Source: Arenicola marina (taxonomy: Eukaryota > Annelida > Polychaeta > Arenicolidae). From it: a stretch of DNA of 64,000 nucleotides. Below, piece by piece: positions 35,801 through 47,800 of the stretch. The DNA lies in contig OZ025248.1 in the NCBI GenBank assembly GCA_964019135.1, positions 56,103,670-56,167,669 on the forward strand, given 5' to 3'. Every line of letters starts with the position of its first letter. The first letter of the stretch is position 1. Below the pieces are notes generated by a model. That model had not been told where the DNA came from. It did not search any database and worked only from the letters and a program-made list of their open reading frames with translations. The translations under genes and the position numbers were made by a program.

Positions 35801-38800
35801 GGACTTAAACACATAGGTTCATTGAAACTATTATGGTCTGATTTGGCTCGTCTTAGACTCTTGAAACAATATAAATAATGATCACTGTATCTGCTCTTAA
35901 TATTAAGGATGTTAAATGATAACAATATTTGATTTTGGACTATGTACCATTAGTACCTAAATTATAGGGGGAACCAACAAAAAATACTTAATCATGTCAT
36001 ACTATATATTTGTATATAATTGAAAAAGGATCCATGCTGCCAGCTGCATTGAAAACACCATTAAATATTTCTTAGGGACAAATGCTGCATGTAAAATTTT
36101 ATTCTTGGCGGTATGACTTTGCTCGCCATTTAGGGGACACCCATACATATTACACTAAGAACAAAACTGTAATAATGTTAATGCAGAGTGGGCGATAATA
36201 CGTAGCCTACCTTCGACCTCGGCCCGGACCTGGACGTGGTAGCCAAGGGGCACACACAGCCTGCTACCCTCGGGCAGCGACAAGCTGTACAGGTTGGTGT
36301 CGTGGTTGAGTGGGCTGACCGAGAGCACGACACAGTCGCGGAAACACGTCTCTGTAACACACAGACAGCTAGATTAGGGGTCGTCGTTCTTAGGTTGTGC
36401 TTATTGTGATCAATCGAACCGACAGCCCAACCCATCCTCACAAACATGGCTCTGTAACGCATACACTGATGGTGGGACCAGCACTTGCCATCGTCAACCA
36501 CGCCGCCGCCCCCCCCCCCCCCCACCCCGCACCCCTATCCTTCCTGGTGGAGATACCAGTGAATAACCCCTTCACCTTCGCCTCCGTCCTGGTGGTGGTA
36601 CCATGCAGTGACTACGGTCGTCACCCAAGCCTCGTGGTCCGGGAGAGGCGTGCCCCCTCCCCCCCCCCCCTCCCTCCCCCAGCAGGGTGGTACCTGTGTC
36701 TGCCGTCGTCCCCCAGGCCTCGTGGTCCGGGAGTGGCGGGCCCCCCTCCCCCCCCCCCCGCCTAGAGGGTGGTACCTGTGTCTGCCGTCGTCACCCAGGC
36801 CTCGTGGTCCGGGAGTGGCGTGCCCCCCCCCTACCCCCCTCCCTCCCCCCTAGAGGGTGGTACCTGTGTCTGCCGTCGTCACCCAGGCCTCGTGGTCCGG
36901 GAGTGGCGGGCCCCCCTCCCCCCCCCCCCCCCCCAGCAGGGTGGTACCTTTGTCTGCCGTCGTCACCCAAGCCTCGTGGTCCGGGAGTGGCGGGCCCCCC
37001 TCCCCCCACCCCCCGCCTAGAGGGTGGTACCTGTGTCTGCCGTCGTCACCCAGGCCTCGTGGTGCGGGAGTGGCGTGCCCCCCTCCCTCCCCCCTAGAGG
37101 GTGGTACCTGTGTCTGCCGTCGTCACCCAAGCCTCGTGGTGCGGGAGTGGCGTGCCCCCCCCCCCCGCCCCTATCCCCCTCCCTCCCCCCTAGAGGGTGG
37201 TACCTGTGTCTGCCGTCGTCACCCAGGCCTCGTGGTCCGGAAGTGGCGTGCCCCCTCCCCCCTCCCCCCTAGAGGGTGGTACCTGTGTCTGCCGTCGTCA
37301 CCCAGGCCTCGTGGTTTGGGAGTGGCGTGCCCCCCCTGCCCCCCCCCCTCCCTCCCCCCTGGAGGGTGGTACCTGTGTCTGCCGTCGTCACCCAGGCCTC
37401 GTGGTCCGGGAGTGGCGTGCCCCCACCCCCCCTCCCTCCCCCCTGGAGGGTGGTACCTGGGTCTGCCGTCGTCACCCAGGCCTCGTGGTTTGGGAGTGGC
37501 GTGCCCCCCCTGCCCCTCCCCTCCCTCCCCCCTGGAGGGTGGTACCTGTGTCTGCCGTCTTCACCCATTCCTCGTGGTCCGGGAGTGGCGTGCCGAGTGT
37601 CGTCCACTGAATGCCGACATCCACTTTCTTCATCACGATCTCCGTCTTCCCGCTTGGCCGACTGATGCGGACTGCGGGCAACAGACACGGCGGGTAAACA
37701 GGGGTAACCAACAACAGACACAGAAGGTAAACAGGGGTAACCAACAACAGACACGGCGGGTAAACAGGGGTAACGAACAGACACAGCGGGTAAACAGGGG
37801 TAACCAACAACAAACACGGCGGGTAAACAGAGGTAACCAACAACAGACACAGAAGGTAAACAGGGGTAACCAACAACAGACACGGCGGGTAAACAGGGGT
37901 AACCAACAACAAACACGGCGGGTAAACAGGGGTAACCAACAACAGACACAGAAGGTATACAGGGGTAACCAACAACAGACACAGTGGGTAAACAGGGGTA
38001 ACCAACAACAAAGACGGCGGTAAACAGGGGTAACCAACAGACACAGCGGGTAAACAGGGGTAACCAACAACAAACACGGCGGGTAAACAGGGGCAACCAA
38101 CAACAGGCACGGCGGGTAAACAGGGGTAACCAACAACAGACACGGCGGGTGTTAACCAGTGGTTAGCAGTCCAAACTCAGGCAAACAGGACTAACATGAG
38201 ATACGGTGATGTGCACACAGTGGTAACCAGTACTTAGTATTACTGACGCTAGGTATCGAAGTGTTCAAGCGAACGTCTTACTGGGCGCGCGCTAGCCGTT
38301 CGCCACATCGCCAATGGCGAAAGCAAACTGTATGTGGCGCAAGATTGGTCCATGCGTATCGCCACAGTGGCGAAAAAAATGGCCTGATTTTCAATCAACG
38401 ATCAAAACACGATTTCGCTGAATTGAATGCCCGCAGTGATGTGGCTGTCATTGGCACAAGGAAATCCCAAGGCTGAACACACCCTCAACATTTTCGAAGG
38501 TGACGTAGCTTACTCGTACTTCTAGTTATTTTCCGAATAATTAATGTTCGGTTATTTCCGTTTCCACACGGAATGAGGGCCGGCCCGGTAGCTCAGTGGG
38601 TTAGAGCGCAGGCATTCAGCTTTCTGGTCACCTCAGAGCCCAACCATGCTAACGGCACATGGATCGATGGTTCGAGCTCCGCTGTGGCCATGTCTGTGTG
38701 GTCGCAGGATAAAGTTACCATGTCCTTCTTCGCAAAGAGTAGGGGTTACCCCCGGGGACATGGCTCCTCTTTCCCTTCCTTCTCCCATTGACGCGATATG

Positions 38801-41800
38801 ACCAAAAGTGTATGGTTAAAGTGTCCTGAATATACAACCACACGGAGTTTACTCGGCGTTCTTGTTGTCCAAGCAAACGGTGACAAAATGATGACGGCAA
38901 AGGGTAAGCACGCTACTCAGCCGCCAATAAGCCGAATCACCCCTTCCAGTGCGCAGGCGCGTATTTCGGGTTGGGGCCAGTCGGGGCATTGTCTCGGCAT
39001 TGGGCGTGTTTTTCGTGATCAGTGACATTGTTGAGCATAAGTCAAACTAGCTGGATTTAGTTAGGTATTTGTTCTCGTGTTGTTGACCGATATGTACCTT
39101 CAAGATGAGAATGTGGGCGTAGACACAGTCATTCTCGTATTGTGGTTGGCCACCCAGAGGGGGGGGGGGGGCAGCGGGCATATTATAATACAAGTCTGAT
39201 GTGGGATGGTGTGCCGGTGTGTGTGGGGTCGGTTCCCTGACACCCAGTAATGCCCGAGAGAGCGCACTGCCACATGCTTATAAAAAGTTCTGATATTGCC
39301 TTTAAAAACGATACCGATCAGACTAAAACCTGCAATATTCATAAAGTTACCCCGCAGAACTGATGTGAAACACCAAATTTGTATGACTGAGATGTTCTGG
39401 TGTAATGCTAGGGGCACACAATAGTGTTTATAGAGCGGGTACTTGCATGGAAATGTGGGGTATATGGCAGGTCTATAGTAAACAGATTGATCGCCCTTCA
39501 AGCGGAAAAAGGGGGGGGGGGGGCTACTGCGGGGCTCGGTCACAGCTAGCAATGTATTAAATGCCCAACTGGGGTTGGAGAGAGATGTGGCATCCATAGC
39601 TAAAAGCGCCAAATGACTGCTCCCTACCATTTAGAATGCCCCTCCTCAGCATCACCAGTCCTCAACAGATGTTGAGGCTAGATTGCAAAGGATCAGAATT
39701 GTATATAAAAAGGATCCAGGATTGAGGTAAGAAGAAGATTCCGAGGTCAGATTTTCCTCGCATATCCTCGTGATTTCTGGGCCCGGGAAACCTCAATTCC
39801 TCAATCATCGGAAACCTTAATTGCTCATTTATCCGACCAGGAGCGGATATATAATTTTGGAGATGGAGGTGGAGGTGGTTGACTGAGTATGTTCGAAAAA
39901 TTTACGACTGATGGGACTAGGGGGCACGCTACTGTACTTAACAGTCCTTGGCCTGCCCTTACTGGACATCCACTTACTTGAGGTGGGGGAGGGATGAGTG
40001 GGGGTAACCCCCCCTGCCCCTTAAGTTTGCTTTTCAAATTTCTGTATCAGCGGAATCATTATTTGGTAAACGCCATGGTGAGACACTTTGAAGTGGCCAT
40101 TATGCAATGAGGGGGGGGGGGGGGGGGGCGGGGCGGATGCTTTACGGAAATGCCGGGTTTCCAAAATCCGCTCAGACGGGATATTTTTGTCGCATTGACT
40201 TGTTCTATGTCGCCGCTGCTAGAGAGAACATTAGTACGGACGCAGATTTTGGGAGGCAGTCGCCCCCCCGATCGCAAGTTTTAAAATATGAGGTCAATCT
40301 TTTTCATCAGAAATGTCCGCTCTCTCCGGCATTACGAGGCCCCCAGAACCTCCCCCTCATTTGATAATAGCGACCCCTTGGCATTGCTTATCCCGAATGA
40401 ATCCCATGAATTGCGTCCGAAAGTGTGATTTGGCTTATAAACACAATGTTTTTGGAGAGAAAAAACATATACTTGTATGTGGCTAATGGGATCGGTGTGT
40501 GGCTAAAGAAAACTGAAGGTGTTTAGCCGCAGTGGCTAATTGAAATGAATTGCTAGAGCACACCCAGTCTTACCGTCATATTCATATCCTAATCTCGCAG
40601 GTAATTCTACAAATAAAAAGAAAAAATACAAAGAACATGAAATTGTTTTACAATTATGCATACAAAAGGAAGGCAAGCACAAAATTGTACAAACATAATC
40701 CGAATATTTTTTTAATAATATGCAATCGAATTATTGCCTATAATAGTCAAAGTTAATTTTACCCTTTTTTGCCAGTACATATAACATGCCAACCTGTGTG
40801 TACGTAGTATGTATGGTCATGGATTAAGGCTGTCACTTTGAGGGTTGTTGGCGACTGTCTGTCTATGACAATTCGCTCCTGAGTCATGGCGTCCCATTTC
40901 GTGTAGACTACGACGGTGATTGTGGCCTCGGTCTGAAACCACTCCATGCTGGTGATAAACAAAGACAACAATGTATCAGAGGTAATTAATATCCTACACT
41001 GTGTATCTGACAGTTAAAACAGGTCTGAAACCATTCCATCCTGGTGATAAACGAAGAGAACAATGTATCAGAGGTAATTAATGTCCTACACTGTGTATCT
41101 GACAGTTAAAACAGGTCTGAAACCATTCCATCCTGGTGATAAACGAAGAGAACAATGTATCAGAGGTAATTAATGTCCTACACTGTGTATCTGACAGTTA
41201 AAACAGGTCTGAAACCATTCCATCCTGGTGATAAACGAAGAGAACAATGTATCAGAGGTAATTAATATCCTGCACTGTGTATCTGACAGTTAAAACAGGT
41301 CTGAAACCATTCCATCCTGGTGATAAACGAAGAGAACAATGTATCAGAGGTAATTAATATCCTACACTGTGTATCTGACAGTTAAAACAGGTCTGAAACC
41401 ATTCCATCCTGGTGATAAACGAAGAGAACAATGTATCAGAGGTAATTAATATCCTGCACTGTGTATCTGACAGTTAAAACAGGTCTGAAACCATTCCATC
41501 CTGGTGATACACGAAGAGAACAATGTATCAGAGGTAATTAATATCCTACACTGTGTATCTGACAGTTAAACAGGTCTGAAACCATTCCATCCTGGTGATA
41601 AACGAAGAGAACAATGTATCAGAGGTAATTAATGTCCTACACTGTGTATCTGACAGTTAAAACAGGTCTGAAACCATTCCATCCTGGTGATAAACGAAGA
41701 GAACAATGTATCAGAGGTAATTAATGTCCTACACTGTGTATCTGACAGTTAAAACAGGTCTGAAACCATTCCATCCTGGTGATAAACGAAGAGAACAATG

Positions 41801-44800
41801 TATCAGAGGTAATTAATGTCCTACACTGTGTATCTGACAGTTAAAACAGGTCTGAAACCATTCCATCCTGGTGATAAACGAAGAGAACAATGTATCAGAG
41901 GTAATTAATATCCTACACTGTGTATCTGATAGTTAAAACAGGTCTGAAACCATTCCATCCTGGTGATAAACGAAGAGAACAATGTATCAGAGGTAATTAA
42001 TATCCTGCACTGTGTATCTGACAGTTAAAACAGGTCTGAAACCATTCCATCCTGGTGATAAACGAAGAGAACAATGTATCAGAGGTAATTAATGTCCTAC
42101 ACTGTGTATCTGACAGTTAAAACAGGTCTGAAACCATTCCATCCTGGTGATAAACGAAGAGAACAATGTATCAGAGGTAATTAATATCCTGCACTGTGTA
42201 TCTGACAGTTAAAACCGGTCTGAAACCATTCCATCCTGGTGATAAACGAAGAGAACAATGTATCAGAGGTAATTAATATCCTACACTGTGTATCTGACAG
42301 TTAAAACAGGTCTGAAACCATTCCATCCTGGTGATAAACGAAGAGAACAATGTATCAGAGGTAATTAATGTCCTACACTGTGTATCTGACAGTTAAAACA
42401 GGTCTGAAACCATTCCATCCTGGTGATAAACGAAGAGAACAATGTATCAGAGGTAATTAATGTCCTACACTGTGTATCTGACAGTTAAAACAGGTCTGAA
42501 ACCATTCCATCCTGGTGATAAACGAAGAGAACAATGTATCAGAGGTAATTAATATCCTGCACTGTGTATCTGACAGTTAAAACCGGTCTGAAACCATTCC
42601 ATCCTGGTGATAAACGAAGAGAACAATGTATCAGAGGTAATTAATGTCCTACACTGTGTATCTGACCGTTAAAACAGGTCTGAAACCATTCCATCCTGGT
42701 GATAAACGAAGAGAACAATGTATCAGAGGTAATTAATATCCTACACTGTGTATCTGACAGTTAAAACAGGTCTGAAACCATTCCATCCTGGTGATAAACG
42801 AAGAGAACAATGTATCAGAGGTAATTAATGTCCTACACTGTGTATCTGACAGTTAAAACAGGTCTGAAACCATTCCATCCTGGTGATAAACGAAGAGAAC
42901 AATGTATCAGAGGTAATTAATATCCTACACTGTGTATCTGACAGTTAAAACAGGTCTGAAACCATTCCATCCTGGTGATAAAAGAAGAGAACAATGTATC
43001 AGAGGTAATTAATGTCATACACCGTGTATTCGACAGTTAAACAGGTCTGAAACCACTCCATCAATATCTGTAAGAGTGTTGAACCAGTCTGAAATTACTT
43101 TTAGACATGAAAGCGACCGACACCCCAAGGATAATCAACGTGCTACAGGGTGTCACGCTGTGATAAGGTACGTCTGGCACTATAATGATAGTCAACTTGC
43201 TACAGGGTGTCTCGCTGTGATAAGATACATCTGGCACTGTAATGATAATCAACGTGCTACAGGGTGTCTCGCTGTGGTAAGATAGTCTGACACTGTAATG
43301 ATAATCAACGTGCTACAGGGTGTCTCGCTGTGGTAAGATAGTTTGACACTGAAATGATAATCAACGTGCTACAGCGTGTCTCGCTGTGGTAAGATACGCC
43401 TGACACTGTAATGATAATCAACGTGCTACAGGGTGTCTCGCTGTGGTAAGATAGTCTGACACTGTAATGATAATCAACGTGCTACAGGGTGTCTCGCTGT
43501 GGTAAGATACGTCTGGCACTGTAATGATAATCAACGGGCTACAGGGTGTCTCGCTGTGGTAAGATACGTCTGGCACTGTAATGATAATCCACGTGCTACA
43601 AGGTGTCTCGCTGCGGTAAGATAGTCTGACACTGTAATGATAACCAACGTGCTACAGGGTGTCTCGCTGTGATAAGATACGTCTGGCACTGTAATGATAA
43701 TCAACGCGCTACAGGGTGTCTCGCTATGGTAAGATACGCCTGATACTGAAATGATAATCAACGTTCTACAGGGTGTCTCGCTGTTGTAAGATACGTCTGG
43801 CACTGAGATGATAATCAACGTGCTACAGGGTGTCTCGCTGTGATAAGATACGTCTGACACTGCAATGATAATCAACGTGCTACATGGTGTCTCGCTGTGG
43901 TAAGATACGTCTGGCACTGTAATGATAATCAACGTGCTACAAGGTGTCTCGCTGCGGTAAGATAGTCTGACACTGTAATGATAATCAACGTGCTACAGGG
44001 TGTCTCGCTGTGGTAAGATACGTCTGGCACTGTAATGATAATCAACGTGCTACAGGGTGTCTCGCTGTGGTAAGATACGTCTGGCACTGTAATGATAATC
44101 AACGTGCTACAGGATGTCTCGCTATGATAAGATACGCCTGACACTGAAATGATAATCAACGTGCTACAGGGTGTCTCGCTGTGATAAGATACGTCTGACA
44201 CTGTAATGATAATCAACGTGCTACAGGGTGTCTCGCTATGGTAAGATACGCCTGATACTGAAATGATAATCAACGTTCTACAGGGTGTCTCGCTGTTGTA
44301 AGATACGTCTGGCACTGAAATGATAATCAACATGCTACAGGGTGTCTCGCTGTGATAAGATACGTCTGACACTGAAATGATAATCAACGTGCTACATGGT
44401 GTCTCGCTGCGGTAAGCTACGTCTGACACTGTAATGATAATCAACGTGCTACAGGGTGTCTCGCTGTAGTAAGATACGTCTGGCACTGAAATGATAATCA
44501 ACGTGCTACATGGTGTCTCGCTGCGGTAAGCTACGTCTGACACTGTAATGATAATCAACGTGCTACAGGGTGTCTCGCTGTAGTAAGATACGTCTGGCAC
44601 TGAAATGATAATCAACGTGCTACAGGGTGTCTCGCTGTGATAAGATACGTCTGACACTGTAATGATAATCAACGTGCTACAGGGTGTCTCGCTATGGTAA
44701 CATACGCCTGAAACTGAAATGATAATCAACGTGCTACAGGGTGTCTCGCTGTAGTAAGATACGTCTGGCACTGAAATGATAATCAACGTGCTACAGGGTG

Positions 44801-47800
44801 TCTCGCTGCGGTAAGCTACGTCTGACACTGTAATGATAATCAACATGCTACAGGGTGTCTCGCTGTAGTAAGATACGTCTGGCACTGAAATGATAATCAA
44901 CGTGCTACAGGGTGTCTCGCTGTGATAAGATACGTCTGACACTGAAATGATAATCAACGTGCTACAGGGTGTCTCGCTGCGGTAAGCTACGTCTGACACT
45001 GTAATGATAATCAACGTGCTACAGGGTGTCTCGCTGTAGTAAGATACGTCTGGCACTGAAATGATAATCAACGTGCTACATGGTGTCTCGCTGTTGTAAG
45101 ATACGTCTGACACTGAAATGATAATCAACGTGCTAAAGGGTGTCTCGCTGTGATAAGATACGTCTGACACTGTAATGATAATCAACGTGCTACAGGGTGT
45201 CTCGCTATGGTAACATACGCCCGACACTGAAATGATAATCAACGTGCTACAGGGTGTCTCGCTGTAGTAAGATACGTCTGACACTGTAATGATAATCAAC
45301 GTGCTACAGGGTGTCTCGCTGTGATAAGATACGTCTGACACTGAAATGATACTCAACGTGCTACATGGTGTCTCGCTGTGATAAGATACGTCTGACACTG
45401 TAATGATAATCAACGTGCTACAGGGTGTCTCGCTGCGGTAAGCTACGTCTGACACTGTAATGATAATCAACGTGCTACAGGGTGTCTCGCTGTAGTAAGA
45501 TACGCCTGGCACTGAAATGATAATCAACGTGCTACAGGGTGTCTCGCTGTGATAAGATACGTCTGGCACTGAAATGATAATCAACGTGCTACAGGGTGTC
45601 TCGCTGTGATAAGATACGTCTGACACTGAAATGATACTCAACGTGCTACATGGTGTCTCGCTGTGGTAAGTAAGATACGCCTGGCACTGAAATGATAATC
45701 AACGTACTACAGGGTGTCTCGCTGTGATAAGATACGTCTGACACTGTAATGATAATCAACGTGCTACAGGGTGTCTCGATGTAGTACGATACGCCTGGCA
45801 CTGAAATGATAATCAACGTGCTACAGGGTGTCTCGCTATGGTAACATACGCCTGAAACTGAAATGATAATCAACGTGCTACAGGGTGTCTCGCTGTAGTA
45901 AGATACGTCTGGCACTGAAATGATAATCAACGTGCTACAGGGTGTCTCGCTGCGGTAAGCTACGTCTGACACTGTAATGATAATCAACATGCTACAGGGT
46001 GTCTCGCTGTAGTAAGATACGTCTGGCACTGAAATGATAATCAACGTGCTACAGGGTGTCTCGCTGTGATAAGATACGTCTGACACTGAAATGATAATCA
46101 ACGTGCTACAGGGTGTCTCGCTGCGGTAAGCTACGTCTGACACTGTAATGATAATCAACGTGCTACAGGGTGTCTCGCTGTAGTAAGATACGTCTGGCAC
46201 TGAAATGATAATCAACGTGCTACATGGTGTCTCGCTGTTGTAAGATACGTCTGACACTGAAATGATAACCAACGTGCTAAAGGGTGTCTCGCTGTGATAA
46301 GATACGTCTGACACTGTAATGATAATCAACGTGCTACAGGGTGTCTCGCTATGGTAACATACGCCCGACACTGAAATGATAATCAACGTGCTACAGGGTG
46401 TCTCGCTGTAGTAAGATACGTCTGACACTGTAATGATAATCAACGTGCTACAGGGTGTCTCGCTGTGATAAGATACGTCTGACACTGAAATGATACTCAA
46501 CGTGCTACATGGTGTCTCGCTGTGATAAGATACGTCTGACACTGTAATGATAATCAACGTGCTACAGGGTGTCTCGCTGCGGTAAGCTACGTCTGACACT
46601 GTAATGATAATCAACGTGCTACAGGGTGTCTCGCTGTAGTAAGATACGCCTGGCACTGAAATGATAATCAACGTGCTACAGGGTGTCTCGCTGTGATAAG
46701 ATACGTCTGGCACTGAAATGATAATCAACGTGCTACAGGGTGTCTCGCTGTGATAAGATACGTCTGACACTGAAATGATACTCAACGTGCTACAGGGTGT
46801 CTCGCTGTGATAAGATACGTCTGACACTGTAATGATAATCAACGTGCTACATGGTGTCTCGCTGTGGTAAGTAAGATACGCCTGGCACTGAAATGATAAT
46901 CAACGTACTACAGGGTGTCTCGCTGTGATAAGATACGTCTGACACTGTAATGATAATCAACGTGCTACAGGGTGTCTCGATGTAGTACGATACGCCTGGC
47001 ACTGAAATGCTAATCAACGTACTACAGGGTGTCTCGCTGTGATAAGATACGTCTGACACTGTAATGATAATCTACGTACTACAGGGTGTCTCGCTGCGGT
47101 AAGATACGTCTGGCACTGTAATGATAATCAACGTGCTACAGGGTTTCTCGCTGTGGTAAGTAAGATACGCCTGGCACTGAAATGATAATCAACGTACTAC
47201 AGGGTGTCTCGCTGTGATAAGATACGTCTGGCACTGTAATGATAATCAACGTGCTACAGGGTGTCTCGCTGTGGTGAGATACGTCTGACACTGAAATGAT
47301 AATCAACGTGCTACAGGGTGTCTCGCTATGGTAAGATACGTCTGACACTGAAATGATAATCAACGTGCTACAAGGTGTCTCGCTGTGATAAGATACGTCT
47401 GACACTGAAATGATAATCAACGTGCTACAGGGTGTCTCGCTGCGGTAAGCTACGTCTGACACTGTAATGATAATCAACGTGCTACAGGGTGTCTCGCTAT
47501 GGTAAGATACGTCTGGCACTGTAATGATAATCAACGTGCTACAGTGTCTCGCTGTGGTAAGATAGTCTGACACCACTCCATCTTAACAAAAATAATCCAA
47601 GTGAACATCACTTAAAGGTATAACTCACTGAGAATGAACCATAACGACTGGTCTAGGGCTCCCCTGTGTGAGCTAACGCTGACAAACAACAGAAACCTAC
47701 CTCGGCGTTGGCTGGCCTTCCGCAGGAGAAATGTTCAGTGATGTTTCACTAGTTGATTGACTTGTCAGACCTAAACCCAACACGGATATACATAACACCA

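Noticed and set aside
36857..38023. Plus-strand frame of 388 codons across two arrays
   Set aside because: It is antisense to CYB5R4 exon 8 and its two flanking arrays; the minus-strand exon has family homology and splice sites.
38580..38690. tRNA gene
   Set aside because: A and B boxes are present but about 70 bases apart with no cloverleaf spacing, and the sequence continues into a SINE body shared with 20085-20240.
39963..40020. Alternative CYB5R4 mini-exon with a GTAAGT donor
   Set aside because: The phase fits, but the peptide (Gly/Pro/Thr-rich) does not match the CS domain; the 40606-40574 exon aligns without gaps.
43929..46842. Minus-strand open frames of 570 and 398 codons with 19-residue repeats
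   Set aside because: The unit is 57 bp, so the frame stays open automatically. A 4-bp insertion breaks it twice in duplicated blocks, and the array lies within a CYB5R4 intron.
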